From the NCBI GenBank assembly GCA_003562655.1, contig PWUC01000027.1, positions 1 to 10,859 of the forward strand: 10,859 bases of DNA, given 5' to 3'. Below, piece after piece: positions 1 to 7,300 of this stretch. How positions within the stretch are numbered: position 1 is the stretch's first letter; each line of letters begins with the position of its first letter. Position numbers and translations under genes: made by a program. Origin of the DNA: Clostridia bacterium (lineage in GTDB: Bacteria > Bacillota_E > SLMV01 > PUMD01). Below the pieces are notes generated by a model. It did no database searches, was not told where the DNA came from, and saw only the letters and a list, made by a program, of their open reading frames with translations.

Positions 1-627
1 GCAGACATCCAACACTCGCTCCAGATCGTGCACCCCGGAAACCGAAGGCTCAGTCACAATGACCGCCAGTGCAGCTCCCGACAGCGAGGCGATGACGGGG
101 CACCCTATGCCGGGTGGACCATCGACGATGATCAGGTCCGCCCCTGAGTGTTCAGCCAAACGACGAGATTCTTGCCGCACCTTGCTCACCAGCTTCCCCG
201 AGTTCGCCTCGCCGAAGCCAAGCCGCGCATGGACCATGGGACCGCAGCGGGTGATGGAGCGAAACCAGTGTCCTGAGACGACGTCCTTCATGGAGACGGC
301 GCCCTGGGGGCAAACGTGGGTGCACAGTCCGCAGCCCTCACAGGCCAACCCGTCCACGATGAAGTCATCGTTGATGGCCTCGAACCGGCAGTACTTTCCG
401 CACAGGCCACAGCCGGAACAGGCATCAAGATCGATCACCGCCCGCTGCGAACTGATGAACTCATGCTCCTCCTGGATCCTGGGTCTGAGCAGAAAATGCA
501 GATCCGGCGCCTCCACGTCGCAATCGGCGATCACGGGGTCGTCCCCAGCCAGCACCGCAAGGGAAGCGACAATGGATGTCTTGCCGGTTCCGCCCTTTCC
601 GCTGACAATGACCAGCTCTTTCATCAT
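1..627 (-). CDS. MinD-superfamily P-loop ATPase with inserted 2[4Fe-4S] ferredoxin domain (A), partial at left edge
   Basis: The first 209 residues are present and the C-terminus lies beyond the left edge. A deviant Walker A (KGGTGKTS) sits at residues 11-18. It is followed by a bacterial ferredoxin insert with two four-cysteine clusters (C70, C73, C76, C80 and C96, C99, C102, C106). A Walker B-like LIIVDGPPG is at about 165-173 and the switch-like VTEPSVSG at about 191-198. This MinD/Mrp-related family with a ferredoxin insert is known from anaerobes, usually as adjacent pairs beside NifX-like genes; Desulfovibrio ORP complexes have two such ATPases. The likely role is ATP-dependent metal-sulfur cluster assembly or transfer in the cytoplasm. 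The start is the first of two ATG codons: it overlaps the upstream stop as ATGA, and a GGAGG lies 9 nt before it. Translational coupling to the upstream ATPase is therefore likely. The family call is firm; the substrate is inferred. Confidence 0.93.
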   Translation of the reverse strand, partial: MMKELVIVSGKGGTGKTSIVASLAVLAGDDPVIADCDVEAPDLHFLLRPRIQEEHEFISSQRAVIDLDACSGCGLCGKYCRFEAINDDFIVDGLACEGCGLCTHVCPQGAVSMKDVVSGHWFRSITRCGPMVHARLGFGEANSGKLVSKVRQESRRLAEHSGADLIIVDGPPGIGCPVIASLSGAALAVIVTEPSVSGVHDLERVLDVC

Positions 628-1478
628 CCACCGCCCCCTCCGACCATGGCCTTCAGCGTCCGGCCTAGTTCCAGAAACCGTTCCGACCACTGGACAGAAG
701 CCTCACAGACCAATCCTCCCTGAGCATATACCGAGGCCAGTTTCCGGTCCCAGGGGAACCTGGCCAGGACGGCGATATCCTGCGAACGGCAATACGCCTC
801 AACCCCGTCGTCACCAAGATCGCACCGGTTGATGATCACCGCAAGCGGGATCCCCAGCCTGTTGCACATTCCCACAGCCATCTTGAGATCGCTGAGGCCA
901 AAGGGAGTCGGCTCCGTGACCAGCAGACAAAAGTCGGCACCCCTGACCGATGCCATCGTCGGGCAGGAGGTGCCGGGCGGAGCATCGACAATCACAAGGC
1001 CACTGCCCGAAGCGCATCTTCTGACGGCGTCGATGACGGGCACTGCAATGGCTTCGCCCGGGTTCAGCTCGCCCCCGGCAAAGCTCACGCTGCCAACCCT
1101 TCCCCGTCGTATGAACCCCACCGCGCGTCCCACTTCAGCTATTGCCCCCTCCGGGCAGACATAGGAGCAGACGCCGCAGCTGTGACACAACTCGTCAAAG
1201 ACCATCAGATGCTCGCCCAGCAGAGATATGGCGCTGAAATTGCACGCCTGTACGCACCGGCCGCACTGGGAGCAGCCCGCCTCGTCGACCTCCGGAATTG
1301 AGACCTCGACCTCTCTCCGGGAGACGCGACCCGGCTTCAGAAAGAGGTGACCGTTGGGGTTTTCCGCGTCGCAGTCCAGAAACTGAACCCTGCTCTCCCT
1401 CGCCAGCACCGTCGCAAGATTGGTGGCGACGGTGGTCTTGCCCGTTCCGCCCTTTCCACTGGCGCAGGCGATGGTCAC
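624..1478 (-). CDS. MinD-superfamily P-loop ATPase with inserted 2[4Fe-4S] ferredoxin domain (B)
   Basis: A complete ATPase of 284 residues beginning MTIACASGKGGTGKTT. Numbering from this start, the deviant Walker A is at about 8-16 and is followed by DCDAENPNGHLFLKP. The ferredoxin insert has C69, C72, C75, C79 and C98, C101, C104, C108, and a Walker B-like IVDAPPGTSCP lies at about 163-173. The C-terminus ends in a short poly-glycine run. It is the sister of the downstream ATPase and the two probably act as a pair, as in ORP-type complexes. Two in-frame GTG codons (1481 and 1478) could start it. I chose 1478 because it forms a GTGA overlap with the stop of the upstream 66-codon gene and gives the usual family N-terminus. 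No strong ribosome binding site precedes it, which fits translational coupling. The position corresponding to the usual DCDVE is DCDAE. Confidence 0.94.
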   Translation of the reverse strand: MTIACASGKGGTGKTTVATNLATVLARESRVQFLDCDAENPNGHLFLKPGRVSRREVEVSIPEVDEAGCSQCGRCVQACNFSAISLLGEHLMVFDELCHSCGVCSYVCPEGAIAEVGRAVGFIRRGRVGSVSFAGGELNPGEAIAVPVIDAVRRCASGSGLVIVDAPPGTSCPTMASVRGADFCLLVTEPTPFGLSDLKMAVGMCNRLGIPLAVIINRCDLGDDGVEAYCRSQDIAVLARFPWDRKLASVYAQGGLVCEASVQWSERFLELGRTLKAMVGGGGG

Positions 1479-1675
1479 CACGGCCCATCATCGCCCTGCC
1501 GGGAACCCCCGGGGCTGTACAGGTACAGCAGCAATGTGCCTATCGCGACCAGGAAGCAGCCTGCAACCTCGCCCAGGGAGTGATCCGGGTTCCCTGTCTC
1601 CTGCTGATCCGGGCTGCGGCGAAAACCTCCCAGCCTCCTGCGCAGATTCCCCTGCAAACGTGGCACTCCGAACAT
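1475..1675 (-). CDS. small single-span membrane protein in the ORP-like operon, unknown family
   Basis: A 66-residue protein that I do not recognise. Residues 1-20 are strongly basic (RLQGNLRRRLGGFRR). Residues 34-53 form one hydrophobic span (VAGCFLVAIGTLLLYLYSP), and the tail is short and polar. By the positive-inside rule the N-terminus would be cytoplasmic. Two features argue that it is a real gene. A strong ribosome binding site (AGAGAGGTGAG) lies 5-8 nt before the ATG. The stop codon overlaps the start of the next ATPase as GTGA. It could anchor the otherwise soluble ATPase/NifX-like proteins at the membrane, but that is inference from position only. It is not the glycine-rich DUF5320 protein often found in such clusters. 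An alternative overlapping reading on the same strand (1488-1712) lacks these signals. Confidence 0.72.
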   Translation of the reverse strand: MFGVPRLQGNLRRRLGGFRRSPDQQETGNPDHSLGEVAGCFLVAIGTLLLYLYSPGGSRQGDDGPW

Positions 1676-1714
1676 AGCGACTCACCTCTCTACCGAACAG
1701 TTCCCAGTACACCT

Positions 1715-2047
1715 CTAGCGATGATCACAGAGATCCTCGCCTGTCTCGAGACGTCCGCAAATGTGGTCACGCAGTACGTCATCTACGGGACCCGTTGCAC
1801 CGACAACCACATCAATGTTGAGATTCGAGAACAGGTTCTGCGCCCGCGGCCCCATGCCGCCGGCTATCATACACGTCACCCCATGTCTGGCGAGGAAACC
1901 GGGAAGTACTCCTGGTTCATGGCCCGGATTGGCCACAACGGTCCGCTCGACGACGGATCCATCCTCAACATGCACGATTGTGTATTCAGGACAGCGACCG
2001 AAGTGCGGTGACACCGCCCCGTCCTGGGTTGCTACTGCGATTTTCAT
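1715..2047 (-). CDS. NifX/NifB-type dinitrogenase iron-molybdenum cofactor family protein (B)
   Basis: A 110-residue protein starting MKIAVATQDGAVSPHFGRCP, the characteristic N-terminus of the NifX/NifB C-terminal-like fold, which carries metal-sulfur clusters or their precursors. Further family motifs are GVLPGFLARHGV at about 46-57 and MIAGGMGPRAQ at about 60-70, and it ends GEDLCDHR. Cysteines at 19, 59, 97 and 107 and histidines at 15 and 108 are candidate ligands. The reading frame is open for 20 codons further upstream, but the ATG at 2047 has AAGGAG 9-10 nt before it and gives the family start. Only 19 nt separate it from the preceding NifX-like gene, so the two are co-transcribed. It is probably a cofactor carrier or scaffold like the Desulfovibrio orange protein. 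Which cluster it binds cannot be read from the sequence. Confidence 0.9.
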   Translation of the reverse strand: MKIAVATQDGAVSPHFGRCPEYTIVHVEDGSVVERTVVANPGHEPGVLPGFLARHGVTCMIAGGMGPRAQNLFSNLNIDVVVGATGPVDDVLRDHICGRLETGEDLCDHR

Positions 2048-2066
2048 CTCTTCCGTCTCCTTTCTT

Positions 2067-2438
2067 TCACCTTCGTCGCGTGCGTCTGCCGCGTCCCGGC
2101 GTCGCATCCGAAACCTGCTGCAGCTCTCCCCTCTTCAGAGCCTGGAGGTTTTCGGATACCGTTTTGAACTTCGGGCGGTAGGCCCTTATGCCCGCAGCCT
2201 GCAGCGCCCGGGCCGCCTTGGGACCGATGTTGCCAGCAATCAGGGTCTGGATTCCACGGTCTGATAACAGCTGCGCAGACTGGACGCCCGCACCGCTTCC
2301 GAGGGTAAGGGATGGATTGCGCACGATCTCCTCTGTCCCGGATTCAGTATCCACCATCACGAAGTACTCCGCGCGGCCAAACCGGTCGTCCATCTCAGCC
2401 TGCAGGTTGCCTTTCCGAGCACAAATGGCAACTTTCAC
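2067..2438 (-). CDS. NifX/NifB-type dinitrogenase iron-molybdenum cofactor family protein (A), first gene of the operon
   Basis: A 123-residue protein of the same fold as its downstream neighbour but clearly diverged. It has MKVAICARKG at the start, DDRFGRAEYFVMVD at about 17-30, GSGAGVQSAQLL at about 47-58 and LIAGNIGPKAARAL at about 66-79. The tail after residue 112 is basic and disordered in look (GRGRRTRRR). The start is GTG with GGGGGTGA 7 nt upstream. It is the first gene after the promoter at 2477-2505, with a leader of about 30 nt. Paired, non-identical NifX-like genes beside two ferredoxin-containing MinD ATPases are a recurring arrangement in anaerobes. The likely role is binding or delivering a metal-sulfur cluster. 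No nitrogenase structural gene is present, so a role in nitrogen fixation should not be assumed. Confidence 0.9.
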   Translation of the reverse strand: MKVAICARKGNLQAEMDDRFGRAEYFVMVDTESGTEEIVRNPSLTLGSGAGVQSAQLLSDRGIQTLIAGNIGPKAARALQAAGIRAYRPKFKTVSENLQALKRGELQQVSDATPGRGRRTRRR

Positions 2439-2476
2439 CGTCTCGTCACCCCCTTCCCCAGAGCTTGCTTGCTATT

Positions 2477-2505
2477 AGTATTTCAATGTTATGGACATAT
2501 GTCAA
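2477..2505 (-). promoter_or_regulatory. sigma70-type promoter of the ORP-like operon
   Basis: Read on the minus strand, a perfect TTGACA (-35, 2505-2500) is separated by exactly 17 nt from AATACT (-10, 2482-2477, 4 of 6 matches to consensus). Transcription would start near 2470 and give a leader of about 30 nt to the GTG at 2438. This is the most AT-rich stretch near the operon. In Desulfovibrio the orp operons are sigma54-dependent; I see no -24/-12 element here. Confidence 0.75.
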
Positions 2506-2507
2506 TA
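2490..2507. promoter_or_regulatory. 18-bp dyad, candidate operator over the -35 box
   Basis: The sequence TATGGACATATGTCAATA is a near-perfect inverted repeat of the half-site TATNGACAT, with one mismatched pair of the nine. Its core GACATATGTC is a perfect 10-bp palindrome. It covers the -35 box and the upstream part of the spacer, a position where a dimeric repressor would block RNA polymerase. The cognate regulator is not identifiable from the sequence. Confidence 0.55.
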
Positions 2508-2761
2508 TTGTGGGCTCAGCAGCAGACCGTGCTTCGGACCTTAGGGGAAAAGCGGCCACCTCATCCTCTACCGAATCCTGATGTCCCCGCCTGGTCGTGG
2601 GGCATTCTGAGAAGGCTTCGCTTCGGAGCAACCCCCTTCGATCCGAGTTGGAACGAGGAGTCTGCGCACCGGGAAATATTGGTACGTCCCAGATCCGCAC
2701 GCGCCGGACCGAATCGTCAGAAGATGGACAGCATAAACCTAAGGACGGGACGCAGTAGTAG
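2508..2761. other. unassigned divergent intergenic region
   Basis: About 250 bp between the operon promoter and the BON-domain gene. No convincing gene is present. A possible stem, ATGtCCCC paired with GGGGCAT around a 10-nt loop, occurs at about 2580-2604 and would be in the untranslated leader of the BON gene if transcription begins upstream of it. I found no good sigma70-type promoter for the plus strand here. Confidence 0.4.
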
Positions 2762-3448
2762 ATGAAGGGAGGAAGTATCCTGAGTAAGACGCACGGGGAA
2801 ATCACCCTTCAAACAGTGCTTGATCAGCTAGACTCGCTGCCGATGACGGTCCAGCATCTTCACATCGACGTTGATCACCACCGGATTCAGCTGCGCGGAA
2901 TCGTGGATAGCCTGTCCGAGATGAGATCCATCTATTATCTCATCTCCGATCTTCCAGGCGTCAGCAGAGTGGAAAACCACCTGACTGTCAAGATGCCAAG
3001 GGGAATGGATGACACTGACACCGAGCAGGCCATGGACCGCCTGCTCCGCTGCCGAGGATTCACGGACGTATTGCCCTATGTGAGCCGGGGGACCGTGAGG
3101 CTGTCCGGCCATGTCAGAAATCTGGCAGACCGGCGCACCATCGAGCATATGGCGCAATCACTCCCCGGGGTGACGAGGATCATCAATGACGTCTCCGTCC
3201 CTCGGCACAACGGGAACAGGCGCACCCCCCCGGATGATGCCACCCTCACCAGCCGCGTCAACGAAATCCTGCAGACCGTCGATCACTGTCTTTCGGGGCA
3301 GGTGCGCGGAATCGTCTCCGGAAGGACCCTGTACCTGCGCGGAACCGTCAACCGTTCACGAGACCGCCAAATCGCCATCAATCTTGCACGCAACATCGAG
3401 GGCATAAAAAGAATACGCAACGAGATCGAGGTGGACTCTCGCCCATGA
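2762..3448 (+). CDS. triple BON-domain protein, cytoplasmic
   Basis: A 228-residue protein built of three BON (bacterial OsmY and nodulation) domains at about residues 15-77, 86-146 and 160-225. Each shows the typical order of a helix, a V/I-x-L-x-G-x-V strand, a second helix and a closing 'GV..V.N.L.V'-like strand: IQLRGIVDS...LPGVSRVENHLTV, VRLSGHVRN...LPGVTRIINDVSV and LYLRGTVNR...IEGIKRIRNEIEV. BON domains are usually thought to bind membranes or other ligands, and many occur in exported proteins. No signal peptide or membrane span is visible here, so it should stay in the cytoplasm. The start is uncertain. The ATG at 2762 has no well-placed ribosome binding site, whereas a strong GGGAGGA lies inside the frame 7 nt before an in-frame CTG (2780), which would give 222 residues. 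The specific function is unknown. Confidence 0.88.
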   Translation: MKGGSILSKTHGEITLQTVLDQLDSLPMTVQHLHIDVDHHRIQLRGIVDSLSEMRSIYYLISDLPGVSRVENHLTVKMPRGMDDTDTEQAMDRLLRCRGFTDVLPYVSRGTVRLSGHVRNLADRRTIEHMAQSLPGVTRIINDVSVPRHNGNRRTPPDDATLTSRVNEILQTVDHCLSGQVRGIVSGRTLYLRGTVNRSRDRQIAINLARNIEGIKRIRNEIEVDSRP

Positions 3449-3512
3449 AAGTCCGCGCAGCGACTGCGGGCACAACCCACGCAGCAAACGCCTTCCCCGG
3501 TCCACACCCCAC

Positions 3513-3553
3513 GTGGCGAGCGGGGCCACCAGTCTGCCGGTCCCCTGGACCGG
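3513..3553. terminator. two GC-rich hairpins between the BON and csoR genes, possible bidirectional termination region
   Basis: The convergent BON and CsoR-type genes are separated by 105 bp. A perfect 7-bp hairpin (CCGGTCC, loop CCT, GGACCGG; 3537-3553) directly abuts the csoR stop codon. A second one (GTGGC, 7-nt loop, GCCAC; 3513-3529) lies beside it. A weaker stem (CGCAG-CGA-CTGCG) follows the BON stop at 3456-3468. None has a run of Ts on either strand, so these are not standard intrinsic terminators. Position at the meeting point of two genes suggests termination or RNA 3'-end protection. Confidence 0.4.
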
Positions 3554-3856
3554 TCACCTGATGTAGGTCCTCAGGACCTCGATCAGCTCCTTCTGGGCCT
3601 CCTCCGCTTCCATCTTCCCCTCTCCCCTGATTGCGTCGGCTACGCAGCCCTGAACATGGTCGCTCAGGATGATCATCGCCAGCGAATGCAGGGCAGAGCG
3701 CACTGCTGCCAGCTGCCGCAGTATGTCCACGCAGTAGCGATCCTCTGATATCATCCGCTCCAATCCACGAACCTGGCCCTCGATGCGGCGGATCCGGTTG
3801 CGGAGCTCGGTCTTTTTCTGTACATCGCGCTCGGTCATCCCCAAACCGTCCAACAT
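3554..3856 (-). CDS. csoR: CsoR/FrmR-family (DUF156) metal-sensing repressor, Cu(I)-type
   Basis: An all-helical DUF156 repressor of 100 residues. The helix-1 signature RIRRIEGQVRGLERMISEDRYC and the second helix DILRQLAAVRSALHSLA are both present. From the chosen start the ligand residues are C42, H67 and C71, in the order Cys-x24-His-x3-Cys. This matches copper-binding CsoR, whereas the persulfide sensor CstR lacks the histidine and nickel RcnR uses an N-terminal His. Copper binding would release it from DNA. The frame is open 8 codons further (ATG at 3880), but the ATG at 3856 has GGGGGGAG about 9 nt upstream and gives the usual family length. No copZ or copA lies next to it, so its targets are elsewhere or are its neighbours. 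It diverges from the ileS transcript. Family call firm; copper specificity likely. Confidence 0.9.
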   Translation of the reverse strand: MLDGLGMTERDVQKKTELRNRIRRIEGQVRGLERMISEDRYCVDILRQLAAVRSALHSLAMIILSDHVQGCVADAIRGEGKMEAEEAQKELIEVLRTYIR

Positions 3857-3907
3857 GAAGGCGATCTCCCCCCTGATCATATTTCGCCGCTCATCCGGGC
3901 ATTTCTA

Positions 3908-3936
3908 ATTCTGCCTGCTGCAGCGGACTGAATCAA
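3908..3936 (-). promoter_or_regulatory. possible csoR promoter
   Basis: On the minus strand TTGATT (3936-3931) is followed after 17 nt by CAGAAT (3913-3908), each 4 of 6 to consensus. It would yield a leader of about 45 nt. It lies back to back with the ileS promoter, the two -35 boxes being 9 bp apart. I saw no clear G-tract CsoR operator here. Confidence 0.4.
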
Positions 3937-3945
3937 GCTGCACCC

Positions 3946-3974
3946 TTGGCGCGATGAGGCAACTATGCTATCAT
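3946..3974 (+). promoter_or_regulatory. sigma70-type promoter of ileS
   Basis: TTGGCG (3946-3951, 4 of 6) and TATCAT (3969-3974, 5 of 6) are separated by exactly 17 nt. Transcription would begin near 3981, about 50 nt before Stem I of the T-box. A short ACCC-TGC-GGGT hairpin lies between the start site and the riboswitch. Confidence 0.7.
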
Positions 3975-4027
3975 TTATCGCAAGTCACAAGCCCCGTTCA
4001 TCATCACCCTGCGGGTCATACAGGCAA

Positions 4028-4291
4028 TGAGGGAAACGAGTAGGTGCACAATCGGCCCCACAGAGAGCCCGGAGATGGTGCAAACCGGGCGGGCAAAAGC
4101 ACTGAAGATCCTTCCCGAGCCGCCAGCCGAAAGCTCGCGCAAGTAGGCTTCGCCGGGCCGTGCCCGTTACAGCACCGAGGCATCGTGCCGCCGGTGATGC
4201 GGCCGGTGCCTGCAGATTATGAGGGGGTCCGCCACCCGGCGGGCCAATCCGGGTGGTACCGCGGTCGCAGCCGTCCCTGAGGGACGGTTTT
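4028..4291 (+). promoter_or_regulatory. T-box riboswitch, tRNA-Ile sensing (AUC specifier)
   Basis: All main parts of a transcriptional T-box leader are visible. Stem I is closed by GGGAA (4031-4035) with TTCCC (4112-4116), then a specifier loop with AGTA on its 5' side and TGAAGATC on its 3' side, then GTGC (4044-4047) with GCAC (4099-4102). The AG-bulge AGAGAG (4062-4067) and the GATGGTGC distal motif follow. The specifier triplet is ATC (4108-4110), an isoleucine codon, which agrees with the downstream ileS. A second AGTAGG turn (4142-4147) and the conserved CCGTTACAG (4164-4172) mark the Stem II/IIA-B region. An extra GC-rich hairpin (4226-4245) precedes the T-box sequence AATCCGGGTGGTACCGCG (4246-4263). 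Its TGGT bulge would pair with an ACCA acceptor end, as expected for an A discriminator. Uncharged tRNA-Ile would stabilise the antiterminator and allow ileS transcription. Confidence 0.97.
4271..4291 (+). terminator. intrinsic terminator of the T-box leader
   Basis: CCGTCCC-TGA-GGGACGG (4271-4287) is followed by TTTT (4288-4291). The 5' arm CCGTCCC can instead pair with the GGG and CGG segments of the T-box sequence, so terminator and antiterminator are mutually exclusive. Confidence 0.92.
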
Positions 4292-4335
4292 CTCATTTCG
4301 GCGCATCATTCACTACCGATGGAGGGAGAAGACAT

Positions 4336-7300
4336 ATGTTCAAAGCCGTACCCAGCAAAGTGGACTTTCCCCCCATGGAGGAGAAGCTGCTGAAGTGGTG
4401 GGAAGAGGACGGTGTCAGATTCGAGTACCTGAAGAAAAACGACGGCGCCCAGAAACGTTACTCCTTCCTGGATGGGCCAATAACCGCCAACAACCCCATG
4501 GGCGTCCATCACGCCTGGGGTCGGACTTACAAGGACGTCTTCCAGAGATACCGGACCATGAAGGGTTACGAGCAGCGATACCAGAACGGGTTTGACTGCC
4601 AGGGGCTCTGGGTCGAAGTCGAGGTGGAAAAGGAGCTGGGCCTGAATTCGAAGCAGGAGATCGAGGAATACGGCATGGCCGCCTTCGTGGAGCAGTGCAG
4701 GGAGCGGGTTCTCCGTTACTCGCAGGTGCAGACTGAACAGTCCAAGCGTCTCGGATACTGGATGAACTGGGAGAACTCATACTACACCATGGATGAGGAG
4801 AACAACTACACCATCTGGCACTTCCTCAAGACCATGCACGAGCGAGGCCTTATTTACCGGGGCCACGATGTCATGCCCTGGTGCACCCGCTGCGGGACGG
4901 GCCTGAGTGAACACGAGATCGTAACCGAGGGCTACAAGGAGCTCACCCACACCAGCATCTACGTCAGGTTGCCCATGATGGACATGCCCGAAAACCCCTA
5001 CATCCTGATCTGGACCACAACCCCCTGGACGCTGCCCGCCAATGTGGCGATTGCCGTCAACCCTGAGCGAACCTACGCCGAGGTCGCAACCGACCACGGC
5101 AGCTACATCCTGGCGGAGGAGTCGGCGACCCGGATCTTCGGGGAAGAGGTCCGGGTGGTGCGGACCCTGCCGGGTGCCGAGTTGGTCGGCAAGCACTATC
5201 GCGGACCCTATCATCATCTGCCCGCCCAGGAGGGGGTGCAGCCCGTCATAATCCCCTGGGATGAAGTCGATCCTGCCGAGGGATCGGGATGCGTCCACAT
5301 CGCCCCGGGCTGCGGTCAGGAGGACTTCCAGCTGGGCCGCGAATACGACCTGCCCGTTCTGGCACCCATAGATGAGTTCGGGGCCTTTTCAGAGCAATAC
5401 GGCTTCCTGGCCGGAATCGGCGCGGCTGACTCCGCGGGACCGATCATCACAGATCTCGAAGAAAGAGACATTCTCCTCACCCAGGAAGACATCACTCACC
5501 GCTATCCCGTCTGCTGGCGCTGCAGTGAGGAACTCGTCTTCCGCCTGGTAGACGAGTGGTTCATAGCCATGGACCCCTGGCGAGGAGACATCATGGACGT
5601 GGTTCGCAAGATCAGGTGGATACCGTCCTTCGGAGAGGAGAGGGAGCTGGACTGGCTGCGCAACATGAGTGACTGGATGATCTCGAAGAAGCGCTACTGG
5701 GGCCTCGCCCTGCCCATCTGGGTCTGCCCCGATTGCGAGCACTTCGATGTCATCGGCGGTCCCGAGGAGCTGCAGCAGCGAGCCGTCGAGGGCTGGGAGG
5801 AGTTCGAGGGACACACACCTCACCGCCCCTGGATTGATCGGGTCCACCTGGACTGCCCCGAGTGCAGTGGCAGCATGAGGCGCATCCCCGACGTGGGCAA
5901 TCCGTGGCTTGACGCGGGCATCGTCGCCTACTCCACTCTCCACTACCTCACCGACAGAGACTACTGGGAGAAGTGGTTTCCACCGGACTTCATAACGGAG
6001 AGCTTCCCCGGTCAGTTCCGCAACTGGTTCTACTCTCTGCTGGCGATGAGCACCGCCCTCACGAAAAGACCTCCCTTTCTGACGGTTCTGGGCCACGGCC
6101 TGGTCCTCGACGAGGAGGGTGAGGAGATGCACAAAAGCGCCGGCAACGCCATATGGTTCGAGGACGCCACCGCCCGGATGGGAGCAGATGTGATGAGGTG
6201 GCTTTACATGACGTCGAACCCGACGGGCAATGTCTACTTCGGCTACGGCCCAGCTGACGAGATCCGCCGCCGTTTCTTCATCCCCCTGTGGAATGTCTAC
6301 AGCTTCTTCGTCACGTACGCCCGCCTGGACGGGTTTGTGCCCGGGCGGGAGGCCGAGATCCCCCTGGACGAGCGCTCAGAGCTCGACCAGTGGCTCTACA
6401 GTCGCCTGTACAGCACGGTCGTGGAGGCAGACCGCGCCCTGGCCGACTACGACGCCCTGCGGGCGACCGCGCACCTGGAGCGGTTCACCGGGGACATGTC
6501 CAACTGGTACGTCCGTCGCTCACGGCGCCGCTTCTGGCGGAAGGGTGCAGCGGGCGACGCCGCGGCCCTCCGCGACAAGCTCGCAGCCTACCAGACTCTC
6601 TATGACGCCCTGGTGATGCTGTCGCAAACCCTGGCCCCGCTCATCCCCTTCCTGACCGAAGAGATGTACCAGAATCTCGTGGTGAGGGGCCGGCCCGACG
6701 GGGCCGAGCTGCCGCGCAGCGTGCATCTTACCGGGATGCCCCGCCCCCCCGAGAGCTGGAGAAACGACCACCTGGACGGGGAGATGAAGAAGATCCGGCG
6801 CATAACCTCCCTGGGGCGGGCGGCCAGGAACGCCAGTGGGATCAAGGTCCGCCAGCCTCTGCCCCAGTTGATGGTGGCCGGACCCACCTGGGATGAGACT
6901 CTGAACTACCTGGTGATCGATGAACTCAATGTGAAAGAAATAGCACCCGTGTCCGATGACAGGGACTTCATAGAATACGAGGTCAGGCCCGACTACTCCA
7001 GGCTGGGACCGAAATACAAGGGCGACATGCCCGAGGTCGCCAGGGCAGTCGCGGCGACAGACGCCCGGTTCCTGGCCGAGGCTGTCAGGCGGGGCGATGA
7101 GGTCAACGCCGGGAAGTACACACTGGCTCCCGACGATCTGGTGGTCCGAACCCACAATCGCGAGGGGTTCGCCGCAGCGGCCGAGGAGGGCTACACGGTC
7201 GCCCTGAGCACGGAGATCACACCCGCACTTCTTCGCGAGGGCCTGGCCCGGGACGTGATCCGGTTCATCCAGGACAGCCGCAAGAGGGCCGGTCTCGAGG

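Noticed and set aside
624..1491. Overlapping long open frames on both strands within the ATPase genes (for example 829-1164 plus and 1195-1491 minus)
   Set aside because: They are shadows of the real minus-strand ATPase frame, with no ribosome binding sites or family motifs.
1..2438. Reading the operon as a nitrogen-fixation (nif) locus
   Set aside because: NifX-like and MinD/ferredoxin proteins are widespread in non-fixing anaerobes, and no nifHDK, nifB radical-SAM or nifE/N gene is present.
2469..2765. Open frame of 98 codons ending in an ATGA overlap with the BON gene ATG
   Set aside because: It begins at a TTG with no ribosome binding site, crosses the divergent promoter region, and its protein has no recognisable pattern. 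The overlap is probably chance.
5389..6132. Long minus-strand open frames inside ileS (5389-6132 and 6520-7572)
   Set aside because: They are antisense shadows typical of GC-rich coding DNA; the plus-strand frame carries all the synthetase motifs.
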